A stretch of DNA of 42,746 nucleotides from Bacteroidaceae bacterium (lineage in GTDB: Bacteria > Bacteroidota > Bacteroidia > Bacteroidales > Bacteroidaceae): positions 1-42,746 of the forward strand of contig JAKSIZ010000019.1 of the NCBI GenBank assembly GCA_024398515.1. The letters are read 5' to 3'. This document shows positions 1 through 7,092 of the stretch, piece after piece; position 1 is the first letter of the stretch; each line of letters begins with the position of its first letter. The notes under the pieces were generated by a model. That model saw only the letters and a list, made by a program, of their open reading frames with translations. It was not told the origin of the DNA and did not search any database. The translations under genes and the position numbers were made by a program.

Positions 1-2
1 AA

Positions 3-161
3 GACGGCGAAGTTACTGTATCCGACATCACTACGATTGCTGCCTACATCCTTGGTCAGGCGGTTGAAAAGTTCAACTTCAGCAATGCCGACGTTGACAA
101 TGATGCTGCCATCACAGTATCCGACATCACCGGTACGGCTTCAATCATTCTTGGCAACTAA
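3..161 (+). CDS. C-terminal end of a secreted protein with dockerin-like repeats (5' end outside window)
   Basis: Fifty-two codons are open from the window edge to TAA at 159-161. They encode two copies of a dockerin type I-like calcium-binding repeat. The first reads DGEVTVSDITTIAAYILGQ. The second begins DVDNDAAITVSDI, with Asp/Asn at loop positions 1, 3, 5 and 12, and both end in an Ile-Leu-Gly helix. Such tandem repeats are common at the C-terminus of large secreted Prevotella proteins, where there is usually no cellulosome and the binding partner is unknown. The catalytic or binding part of the protein lies upstream of the window, so the function cannot be assigned. The repeat call is firm; the partial status is certain. 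Confidence 0.8.
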   Translation, partial: DGEVTVSDITTIAAYILGQAVEKFNFSNADVDNDAAITVSDITGTASIILGN

Positions 162-689
162 CGTGCCTATTCTTCTTGTTGAACGCTAAGCTTTCCTGAC
201 ACGAACGCTTAACTCGAAAAAAAGTTGTACAACTTTCACTTGAAAGTTGTACAACTTTCGTTCGAAAGTCGTACAACTTTTTTCCACCCCCACCACACAC
301 CCCTACAAAGCCTATCGTTCACCCTTTGATTTTTATAATGATTTTCTTAAGATTTCTTCGACTAGCGAAGCGACTGAAGTCGATGATAAGGCGCGAAGCG
401 CCGCCCCAAACAAATCGTCCCAATTATTTTAATTCCGATTTTAACATATAGATTTTCAAAATCAAATAAAAAATCAAACGAAAAATAAGTTGAAGGATTT
501 ATTATGGTCGCTACGCTCAAAATCTAACTAATAATCAAACTAAAAATCAAATTAGTAAAAACAATTATTGCTGTCCGCTATGCTATAGCCTGAAAGGCTT
601 ACACCTATCAGCCCAGGGCAACCAACACGCGAAATCAACGGAAATAGTTAAAAAAACATATAATTTGAGATTTTCTTGGTGAAGAACTA
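162..689. other. Gene-free stretch rich in short palindromes
   Basis: No credible gene is present in these 528 bases. The stretch holds a triple-hairpin array (201-284), a GGCGC-GAA-GCGCC hairpin (390-402), an AT-rich section with repeated short runs such as aatcaaa (430-560), and a GC-rich patch at 571-633 containing AGCC-TGAAA-GGCT (587-599). The only sizeable open frame, 247-432, starts inside the hairpin array and has a composition unlike protein. The mixture looks like debris of repeat elements flanking the damaged transposase gene that follows. Confidence 0.6.
201..284 (+). repeat. Triple-hairpin element, copy 1 (leader plus three 16-nt palindromes)
   Basis: The self-complementary 16-mer aaagttgtacaacttt occurs at 221-236 and 243-258, and again with one change (aaagtcgtacaacttt) at 265-280. 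The exact period is 22 nt and the spacers are 6 nt (cacttg, cgttcg). An A-run precedes the first unit and a T-run follows the last. The leader acgaacgcttaactcg (201-216) resembles the leaders of the two other copies in this window (16808 and 31879). It lies 40 nt past the stop codon of the dockerin gene, so a transcription terminator is one plausible role. The core sequence differs from the other two copies, while the three-unit architecture is the same. Confidence 0.85.
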
Positions 690-719
690 TTGAAATTGAG
701 AAAAAAAACTGTAACTTTG
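690..719 (+). promoter_or_regulatory. Bacteroidota promoter ahead of the transposase remnant
   Basis: TTG at 690-692, a 19-nt spacer and TAACTTTG at 712-719 match the -33/-7 consensus. A perfect GCGCTC-AAA-GAGCGC hairpin follows at once (719-733). The homologous part of the remnant begins just after this hairpin, so the promoter may be that of the original intact element. Confidence 0.5.
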
Positions 720-1247
720 CGCTCAAAGAGCGCGAGCTGGAACTTCGACCTTCATCCCGTCTATGGTGTGTTCTTCCTGAATTTCCACATGAAGGGCCTG
801 AAGCCACAAGCGATTCGCACCATACAGCTAAAGGTAGATGAGACTGGCGAGATTTTCTCGGAAAAACTGAAAGCCTTTACACTTGAACTTGTTGACTTCA
901 AGGATAAGCCGGAAGCATATCCAAAGTCGCAGATAGAATATTGGTTATACAACCTCGTAAATATGGAGTCTATGACAGAAGCATTACCTTTCCAGACACA
1001 GCAGCCTATCTTCAGCAAGATGGGAGGAATTTCGGAGCTCAGTCACATGAATAGCGAGGAGCGCCGCAAGTACTTTAACAGTCTCAATAAGTATCGCACT
1101 AATCTCTCCGTGATGGAACACGCCGTTGAAGAAGGAGTGCAAAAAAAGGCTATTGAGATAGCACGCAATTTGAAGGCTCTAAATGTTCCTATAGATACAA
1201 TTGTGAAATCAACAGGCTTATCCGTTGAACAAATTGAAAAACTATAA
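690..1247 (+). pseudogene. 5'-truncated PD-(D/E)XK (Rpn-like) nuclease family transposase
   Basis: The frame encodes about 170 residues matching the C-terminal part of the Rpn/PD-(D/E)XK transposase family, which is common in Prevotella and usually around 290-310 aa. Recognisable parts are the WNFDLHPVY segment, the FSEKLKAFTLEL and WLYNL segments, and the usual tail EIARNLKALNVPIDTI...STGLSVEQIEKL. The N-terminal half carrying the catalytic D/E-x-K core is missing. Family similarity starts at about 733, directly after a short hairpin, and upstream codons come from promoter sequence. The only in-frame start ahead of it is a TTG inside that promoter. A fresh 5' deletion is the simplest reading, because the remaining frame has no stops. 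It is unlikely to be functional as a nuclease. Confidence 0.75.
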
Positions 1248-1277
1248 CCAAAGAAAACCTTTGATAACGGTTCCTCA

Positions 1278-1325
1278 CTTTGCATGTAGGAAGATTTTCA
1301 TTACCTTTGCAAATATGAATAGGAA
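1278..1325 (+). promoter_or_regulatory. Promoter cassette, copy 1, running into the start codon
   Basis: TTTG at 1279-1282, a 19-nt spacer and TACCTTTG at 1302-1309 form a strong promoter. The ATG follows after only 5 nt, so the mRNA should be leaderless or nearly so. All 48 bases match 6032-6079, upstream of the SGNH gene, with one mismatch. The match includes the spacer and the first codons. Confidence 0.8.
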
Positions 1326-2865
1326 AGCGGTAAATATCGTCGTTGGCGTCGTTGCGGTCGTGATTGTTGCAGCGATATATGGGTGTAGCAGACAACGCCC
1401 ACAGCAGATGATCGTGGCTGAAAGCATCTATTCCACGATGCCCGACAGTGCGCTGGCACTGCTCAACACGGTTGACCGCAACGACCTTAGCGGCGAAAAC
1501 CTTGCACGCTATTGCCTGTACTACTACATGTCGCAGGACAAGAGCGGTCTCGATGTTGACAATGACTCGCTGATACGTACGGCATACGACTACTATTCAC
1601 GCCACGCCGACGACTCGCTTTACGCCAGATGCCACTACTATATGGGCAAATACTATCTGCTTTCAGACAGCACGAAGCAATGCGAAGACTGTCTGCTCCT
1701 CGCCCTCAACACCGCAGAAAAGCAAAAAGACTACTTCACCGCCTACCTCTCAGCCGAGAAGTTGAGCCGTTCAATTGCCGTAAGCGATCATCAGGCAGCG
1801 ATTAATTATGCAAGAAAGGCATGTAACTTGTACCAACTATGCGACAAGAACTTAGACAATGAAATATACCTTTTACTCAACTTTGGCTTGTCATTCTTGC
1901 ATGAACAAGAGGCAGATTCCTGCTTCAAATACCTTAATTATGCCGAGGAATTGCTTCCACAAGTAAAAGATTCCTTTACGGTTACAGCGATTTATCAAGG
2001 CATTGCGGCTGCGTATGATGAAATAGGAGAATACGAAAAAGGCTTGCACTATGCAGAACTAATGAAAAAGAGTGCTCCGTCAATGTATAATTCACAGAAA
2101 TATATGCTCTCGTTAAGTTATGTGAATACCAATAATATCGAAAAGGCAAAACCAATATTTTTTGAATTATTGCAACAAAACGACAACGAAATGAATTATA
2201 ATATATATAATATTCTGTTAAATGACGCAATAACAAATAACCATAAAGAACAGGCTATATCTTACGCAAAATCTATGCGAGAAAGTTTAATGAACATGTA
2301 TCAGCATGTCATTGAAACAAAAGCTCAATACTTTCAGGACAACATAAAGAAAGAAGTAGAGAAAGAAGCAATAAAGTATAAAGAAAAAATAAAAGTTATA
2401 TTCATTCTTGGAATATCATGCTTTATAATCATAATTACAATATGCATATTTCTTCTTATGTACCATAATAAAAGAGAAAAGCATAGGTTAGAGATAAAAC
2501 ATAGGGAAGAACAAATATCGATGATGCGTCATTACATACAGGAAAAGATAAACTTGATGTCCGAGTTACAGAAGGACAATAAGATTAAAACAGCATTTTG
2601 TGATTCTGATTGGGAAAATTTAGCTTCATATCTTAATGCGACCGATAATAATTTTGTGAATAGACTACGAACGAAATATCCAAAAACTACCGATGAAATC
2701 GTACATTTTTGCATGTTGCTTAAGATAAATCTAAGCAATGAAGACATAGCAAGAATGTATAATATCACCCCGAAATCAGTAAAACAACGCTGTTATTTGT
2801 ATAAAACTAACTTTGATATTAGCTCAAGTGACGTGTCATTAAGAAATTTCATTGCGAAATTTTAG
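1315..2865 (+). CDS. Membrane-anchored TPR regulator with C-terminal helix-turn-helix-like segment
   Basis: The 516-aa protein begins with a signal or anchor segment ending in a lipobox-like IYGC (Cys24). About 300 residues of helical tetratricopeptide-like repeats follow. A strong membrane span lies near residues 359-382 (FILGISCFIIIITICIFLL), then a charged coiled coil, and a C-terminal segment with SNEDIARMYNITPKSVKQR that looks like a DNA-binding helix-turn-helix. This layout is well known in Bacteroidota as a one-protein membrane regulator: repeats outside, DNA-binding end inside. The start at 1315 is chosen because the promoter -7 box ends at 1309 and a longer frame to 1225 would overlap the promoter. 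It sits just upstream of, and in the same direction as, the C10 protease operon, so control of that operon is a reasonable inference. Whether Cys24 is lipidated is uncertain. Confidence 0.75.
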   Translation: MNRKAVNIVVGVVAVVIVAAIYGCSRQRPQQMIVAESIYSTMPDSALALLNTVDRNDLSGENLARYCLYYYMSQDKSGLDVDNDSLIRTAYDYYSRHADDSLYARCHYYMGKYYLLSDSTKQCEDCLLLALNTAEKQKDYFTAYLSAEKLSRSIAVSDHQAAINYARKACNLYQLCDKNLDNEIYLLLNFGLSFLHEQEADSCFKYLNYAEELLPQVKDSFTVTAIYQGIAAAYDEIGEYEKGLHYAELMKKSAPSMYNSQKYMLSLSYVNTNNIEKAKPIFFELLQQNDNEMNYNIYNILLNDAITNNHKEQAISYAKSMRESLMNMYQHVIETKAQYFQDNIKKEVEKEAIKYKEKIKVIFILGISCFIIIITICIFLLMYHNKREKHRLEIKHREEQISMMRHYIQEKINLMSELQKDNKIKTAFCDSDWENLASYLNATDNNFVNRLRTKYPKTTDEIVHFCMLLKINLSNEDIARMYNITPKSVKQRCYLYKTNFDISSSDVSLRNFIAKF

Positions 2866-2993
2866 CTTAAAATACCATTTCTAATACCTCTTTTTTTCAT
2901 TTTTAGACCATTACTCTAAGTACTCATGCGATATATTGTTGGCTATCAATAGTATATCGAAGTCTCAAAATACTGCTTTTTAGACTTAAAGTA

Positions 2994-3025
2994 TTTGCTT
3001 TTTTCTTTGAGCGTAAATAACTTTG
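2994..3025 (+). promoter_or_regulatory. Promoter of the C10 protease operon
   Basis: TTTG at 2994-2997, a 20-nt spacer and TAACTTTG at 3018-3025 match the Bacteroidota consensus. The first gene of the operon starts 28 nt further on, after an A-rich leader typical for translation initiation in this phylum. Confidence 0.75.
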
Positions 3026-3053
3026 CAGTCAAGTTTAATTAAAAAAAAGAAGA

Positions 3054-3446
3054 ATGAAAAAATTTGCTTTACTATTAACAATGCTATGTATCAGTGCAAA
3101 TTTATTATTTGCAGATGGAGGTCAGCAAAATCCTCAATCAAATCAATCAGACCAAAGTATAATAATAATTAAAAAAGGTCTATCTTCTGGTGGTCGTAGT
3201 TCATTTGTAAATCTTTCAGCTTTTTTGTATGGAACAAGTTACATCAATGTCGATATTACCAATCACATCGGCAATGTTACAGTGACAATTGAAGATGGCA
3301 ATCAAACGGAAGTTGTCAATGAGACTTATTATGTGAATGGTCAAGGCGTTTGCACTGTCAGCACTGCAAGCCTTGCTTCTGGTAATTACACCTTATATAT
3401 AAATATAGGTGCGGATATTTATTTCGGTAGATTTGAAATAGAATAA
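3054..3446 (+). CDS. Small secreted DUF3244-like beta-sandwich protein
   Basis: The 130-aa product has a clear signal peptide (MKKFALLLTMLCISANLLFA). A low-complexity Gln/Asn/Ser linker follows, then a domain with the DUF3244 pattern: hydrophobic beta strands, VTVTIEDGNQTEVV, a Val-Asn turn, and the closing motif LASGNYTLYINIGADIYFGRFEI. DUF3244 proteins are small extracytoplasmic Bacteroidota proteins, often found beside C10 cysteine proteases. Here the next gene, 49 nt away, is such a protease. A role as inhibitor, chaperone or matrix partner of that protease is inference only. It is the first gene of a three-gene operon with its own promoter. Confidence 0.7.
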   Translation: MKKFALLLTMLCISANLLFADGGQQNPQSNQSDQSIIIIKKGLSSGGRSSFVNLSAFLYGTSYINVDITNHIGNVTVTIEDGNQTEVVNETYYVNGQGVCTVSTASLASGNYTLYINIGADIYFGRFEIE

Positions 3447-3495
3447 TACAGTTTAAGAGTTAATGAATATTAAATATATTAATATCAATTGCTTT

Positions 3496-4932
3496 ATGAA
3501 AAAAAATATTTTTATTTTTGTAGTCGTAGCAGTATTCGTTGCATGTAGCCAAGACAGCCTTAACGACTTTGATTTCGAGGCATATTCAAGTCAGACACGC
3601 TCTGATGGATTGAAAGGAATAAATTGGAAAGATTTGGATACCATTAATTTTGTTTCTGAAAAGGACATGGATTCGTACATTCACTTCAAAAAACTTCTTG
3701 CAAAGAGCAGTAAAGAAGAAATAAGCGTCAAAAGCATTGAGCCGCTAACGCTTGAAGAGAATGCCGTACTTGGTTATCTGGTAAACTATGACAAAGGTTG
3801 GGAAATTGTTGCAGCGGACAAAAGATGCCCAACCGTAATAGCAAAGGGAGAGGAAGGCAACTTCTCGATGAATGAGATACCAGAGAATATGAAAGCCTGG
3901 ACGGAAAGTTTATTATATGACGTTGCATCCATGCGTAGTATGCAGGAATTACCAAATAACTTAAACGAGGAGACGCTTAAAAATATAAATTCAAGCATTA
4001 ACTTTTGGAAAGCCATAACGTGTGATTTTGATTTTCTTGAAAATCCAGATGGTTCTCCTCAGATGGACATGTTGACACCATTATTGCCTCCGCCAGGAAG
4101 TGGACATTGGGTACTTGCTTACGTTGATAGCTCAACTGTAGAAATATCTGAATTGCACCACTTGATTTCTACGCAGTGGGGGCAAACGTCGCACTTCAAT
4201 GGATTTTATCCTCAAATATCTATTACGAATAGCAATCGTCCGAGTGCAGGATGTGCAATAATTGCCATAGCCCAAGAATTATATTACTTGCATAACAAAC
4301 TGGGACATCCAAATGGTGGCCCTATCACAGCCAGATATTCAGGATACGTTGATAATTATGAAACCGCATTAGAAGAAGCTGATTATTCCCCATTGTGGGA
4401 AAATGTTGAATTTAGTAATTATTGGAAATCAACATTTGCTGCATGGCTGGCTATTATATCTAACGCTTCTTTTAATCCTAGTAGCAATGGAAATTATATT
4501 GCTGGATTAAACCTTGATCAAATAGTTTCTTGTTTCACTCATGTGAATATAGATACAGAGGCGCAGGCATATAATAGTAATGTCGTTATGAATAATCTGC
4601 AGGACAGTTTGCCTGTAATAGTAGGATTATATGATTTTACTACAAATCCTCCTGGAGGTCATGCAGCGATAATAGATGCCTATCGTATTACACGAACAGA
4701 TTATTTTTACAATTATCTATGGGTTTATAACACTCCTTCATCTGACGAAATGCAAGGAAAATATACCAGAACAGCAATCGAATCAGGGACTCCAGTAACA
4801 CAATTCAGGTTAAATTGGGGATGGGAAGGATATTATAATGATAATCTTTATTATACCTATGGAATTTGGAATGCAGGGTATAATTTTGGAACAATACAAA
4901 AAATGACAGTAAGTGATTTTGCAGTTAATTAA
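3496..4932 (+). CDS. C10 family cysteine protease (streptopain/interpain-like), lipoprotein
   Basis: The start at 3496 gives a standard lipoprotein signal, MKKNIFIFVVVAVFVAC, with Cys17 lipidated. A frame open from 3463 would add 11 residues ahead of the signal. Residues of about 40-220 resemble the inhibitory Spi/C10 propeptide (for example LGYLVNYDKGWEIVAADKR and IPENMKAW). The catalytic Cys253 is in SAGCAIIAIAQ, His389 is in GGHAAIIDAY, and the downstream LNWGWEGYYNDN matches the family's Trp/Asn region. The protein is 478 aa, about the size of other prodomain-containing C10 peptidases. Unlike secreted interpains it is lipid-anchored and has no T9SS tail. It likely degrades host or dietary protein at the cell surface. 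It is the second gene of the operon, with spacings of 49 and 11 nt to its neighbours. Confidence 0.88.
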   Translation: MKKNIFIFVVVAVFVACSQDSLNDFDFEAYSSQTRSDGLKGINWKDLDTINFVSEKDMDSYIHFKKLLAKSSKEEISVKSIEPLTLEENAVLGYLVNYDKGWEIVAADKRCPTVIAKGEEGNFSMNEIPENMKAWTESLLYDVASMRSMQELPNNLNEETLKNINSSINFWKAITCDFDFLENPDGSPQMDMLTPLLPPPGSGHWVLAYVDSSTVEISELHHLISTQWGQTSHFNGFYPQISITNSNRPSAGCAIIAIAQELYYLHNKLGHPNGGPITARYSGYVDNYETALEEADYSPLWENVEFSNYWKSTFAAWLAIISNASFNPSSNGNYIAGLNLDQIVSCFTHVNIDTEAQAYNSNVVMNNLQDSLPVIVGLYDFTTNPPGGHAAIIDAYRITRTDYFYNYLWVYNTPSSDEMQGKYTRTAIESGTPVTQFRLNWGWEGYYNDNLYYTYGIWNAGYNFGTIQKMTVSDFAVN

Positions 4933-4943
4933 TACATGTAATT

Positions 4944-5672
4944 ATGAAAAAGTATTTGATTTTATTATTCGCAGCAGCTTTCATGTTTGCTTGCAGCAGT
5001 GACGAGGAAATAGTATTTGAGGACGAGAATGCAAACAGCACGAGTAACTCAGAGGAAGCGGTAGTTGATAGTAGTCTCATTTTAAATACTCCTCCTCCTT
5101 TTTGGCATTACGTTGACGTGCCTTCTACATTTGAAGAGTATGGTATAGTACCTTCAACAAACGTAAAGATAGCAGACATAGGCAAGCCCTTCCAAACAAA
5201 ACAACAGTTGGTTGATGCATCTGTACGCAGTATGTATCAATTTGTTGCGACATTCCAATGCGTAGATTCCTGTGAGCATACCTATTATATTCCGAGATAT
5301 AGAACTGAGACTGATAGCCCTTATTGGGACATGGGATGGAATTTATGTAAAACGACTAAAAACCCAGTAATCACCATCCACGATAATACTATCCATTACT
5401 TTTACTATGAATATGTTGATTGGAAATCTGTAAATAACGTATATAAAGTGCAAAGTACCTATTATTCCTATGATGAAAATACAGGCAAGTTGGAATTGCG
5501 TAATCCTATAGAATTCCCACGTTTGGGCGAAGTGAAGGTACTTACCGTTATGCATGCTGACAAGAACTATCTGATTCTCGATGTAAATAAGAAGATAGAA
5601 GATGCTGGTTTAGCAGATAATGTCTATTCCCGTCTGGTATTACTTTCTCAAGACGACGAAAATCCAATCTGA
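4944..5672 (+). CDS. Lipoprotein of unknown function in the C10 protease operon
   Basis: The 242-aa protein has a lipoprotein signal (MKKYLILLFAAAFMFAC, Cys17) followed by an acidic Asp/Glu/Ser linker to about residue 45. The mature part is rich in Tyr, Trp and beta-strand patterns, with two internal cysteines in a QCVDSCEH stretch. I do not recognise a family. It starts 11 nt after the protease stop, so it is almost certainly co-transcribed. C10 proteases in Bacteroides are often co-transcribed with small inhibitors, so an immunity, inhibitor or substrate-capture role is possible, but nothing in the sequence proves it. It is larger than known staphostatin-like inhibitors. Confidence 0.7.
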   Translation: MKKYLILLFAAAFMFACSSDEEIVFEDENANSTSNSEEAVVDSSLILNTPPPFWHYVDVPSTFEEYGIVPSTNVKIADIGKPFQTKQQLVDASVRSMYQFVATFQCVDSCEHTYYIPRYRTETDSPYWDMGWNLCKTTKNPVITIHDNTIHYFYYEYVDWKSVNNVYKVQSTYYSYDENTGKLELRNPIEFPRLGEVKVLTVMHADKNYLILDVNKKIEDAGLADNVYSRLVLLSQDDENPI

Positions 5673-5766
5673 TTATTGAAGACGCGAATATAAAGCCCTC
5701 AAATATACAAGAAACACAAAAAAGCACAGTATTTGAAAAATAATTCCAGAAAAGTGAAACTTTCGA

Positions 5767-5826
5767 GTGTTAAAATATTGATTATTCGTATGCGCGCGCC
5801 CGCGCGCGCAATATTAATAAGGTGTA
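5767..5826 (+). repeat. Alternating CG element, copy 1
   Basis: A run of alternating purine/pyrimidine (tgcgcgcgcccgcgcgcgca) is framed by gtgttaaaata on the left and taataaggtgta on the right. A second element with the same end boxes lies in opposite orientation at 22370-22436. Alternating CG runs can adopt left-handed DNA or strong hairpins. In an AT-rich intergenic region this stands out. Confidence 0.65.
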
Positions 5827-5848
5827 GTTTACGGTTGACTGCAAATCA

Positions 5849-5889
5849 CTCCCCCTTGGGGAAGTATGGAGGGGGCTTCATTTTTTTTG
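5849..5889 (+). terminator. Probable terminator of the C10 protease operon
   Basis: A C-run (5851-5855) and a G-run (5871-5875) can pair around a 15-nt loop, with an alternative CCCC-CTT-GGGG stem, and eight T follow at 5881. It lies about 180 nt past the last stop codon of the operon, with no other gene between. Confidence 0.5.
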
Positions 5890-6031
5890 TTATTACACAA
5901 CTCAATAAGTCCATTTATACCTTCTCGCGCGTACGCGTGTATATAATTATGTATTTGCGCAGTCGTTGTCCTGTGTTTCTCTTGACCTCCGTCCCTTTTC
6001 ATCGTTAATTAATATTAATAATGTGTGTTTT

Positions 6032-6079
6032 CTTTGCGTGTAGGAAGATTTTCATTACCTTTGCAAATATGAATAGGAA
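6032..6079 (+). promoter_or_regulatory. Promoter cassette, copy 2, running into the start codon
   Basis: TTTG at 6033-6036, a 19-nt spacer and TACCTTTG at 6056-6063 are followed by ATG after 5 nt. The 48 bases equal 1278-1325 apart from one base. The identity covers non-consensus spacer positions and the first codons, which points to copying rather than chance. Confidence 0.8.
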
Positions 6080-6998
6080 TATGAAAAGACTTGTTCGGAA
6101 TTTGTTGATATTTGTTTGCGTCGTAGTGCTGATTGATGTCTGTTATGGGTTTGTATGTGGGTATCTTCAAGATAACGCAAAGTTCGGAGGTACGGCAAAG
6201 CGCATGTACGTGGCAAAGAAATCCACGGAAGATATTATGATGTTTGGCTCATCGAGAATGATGCATCACTATGTGCCGAGGGTGATTAGCGACTCGTTGG
6301 GCATGACTTGCTTCAATGCTGGCGAGGATGGAAACTGTATAATCCTTGCATACGGTTACTTGCAGATGATAATGAAACGCTATGTGCCAAAGCTTGTCAT
6401 CTATGAAATCTTCAGTTACGATATCAAGGAAGATGATAAATCGAAGTATCTGTCACTTCTCAAACCTCTTTGTGATGACCCTGATGTAAAAGAACTTGTA
6501 TGCTCTGTGTTTCCAGACGAAAGGTTCAAGATGCTGAGTTCGCTGTACAGGTACAATTCGATAATGCCCCTATTGCTTGCTGCCAACGTAGGTGGAGCCA
6601 CTGAGTATCAGAATGGATATGAGCCGTTGAGTGGAGTGATGGATTATGAATCTGACGCTCCAGTCCTTCATGAAATAAAGGAAGACACATTGAAACTGCG
6701 ATTGATAAAGGACTTTATCTCGCTTTGCCATAAGCATGACGTCCCTGTTGTGTTCTGCGTGTCGCCATCATATAAAGGGTATCATACGGATGTGTACGAC
6801 AAAGTCCAGCGTTTGTGTGAGAGTGAAGGAGCATATTTCTGGAATTATTTTGATTGCAAAGAAATAGTAAACGACAGGAGTCTGTTTCAAGATCAAATGC
6901 ACATGAACGATGCTGGGGCAAGAAAATATACAAGCATAGTCGTTCAGAGGTTGAAGGATGTTGTGCTGACGGGTGGAAAAAGGAAAAGTAACCAATAA
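6069..6998 (+). CDS. SGNH-hydrolase-like membrane protein, partner of the MBOAT acyltransferase
   Basis: The 309-aa protein has an N-terminal membrane anchor (LLIFVCVVVLIDVCYGFVC). An SGNH/DltD-like domain follows, with block I GSSR (Ser62) and block V DQMH (Asp275, His278) as the likely catalytic set. Such proteins act outside the inner membrane and complete transfer of acetyl groups to exported glycans, together with an MBOAT channel-type acyltransferase. The MBOAT gene follows 94 nt downstream on the same strand. The start at 6069 lies inside the shared promoter cassette and implies a leaderless mRNA. ATG 6081 (MKRLVRN) would leave a leader of about 12 nt and is a real alternative. The acetylated substrate cannot be told from this locus. 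Confidence 0.7.
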   Translation: MNRNMKRLVRNLLIFVCVVVLIDVCYGFVCGYLQDNAKFGGTAKRMYVAKKSTEDIMMFGSSRMMHHYVPRVISDSLGMTCFNAGEDGNCIILAYGYLQMIMKRYVPKLVIYEIFSYDIKEDDKSKYLSLLKPLCDDPDVKELVCSVFPDERFKMLSSLYRYNSIMPLLLAANVGGATEYQNGYEPLSGVMDYESDAPVLHEIKEDTLKLRLIKDFISLCHKHDVPVVFCVSPSYKGYHTDVYDKVQRLCESEGAYFWNYFDCKEIVNDRSLFQDQMHMNDAGARKYTSIVVQRLKDVVLTGGKRKSNQ

Positions 6999-7092
6999 AA
7001 GTAGAAAACATACATTATTATTTGTGTTTTCTTGAAAATTTGCTTATTTTTATAAATGAATTAATGTTTTATATTAATTAGTTGTTTGTATT

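Larger units (their letters stand above)
5673..6031. other. Gene-free stretch with a terminator-like hairpin and alternating CG elements
   Basis: These 359 bases hold no convincing gene. They contain the CG element at 5767-5826, a hairpin followed by eight T at 5849-5889, and a second CG patch (tcgcgcgtacgcgtg) near 5925-5941. A 91-codon open frame at 5733-6008 crosses all of these and has no recognisable protein character. Confidence 0.6.

Noticed and set aside
221-280. Regularly spaced repeats that could be read as a mini CRISPR array
   Set aside because: Units are 16-17 nt palindromes with only 6-7 nt between them, always three units, and no cas genes are present. Spacers are far too short.
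247-432. 61-codon open frame
   Set aside because: It starts inside the hairpin array and has no protein-like pattern, promoter or homology that I can see.
5733-6008. 91-codon open frame across the CG elements
   Set aside because: It crosses a terminator-like hairpin and two alternating CG runs; the composition reflects the repeats.
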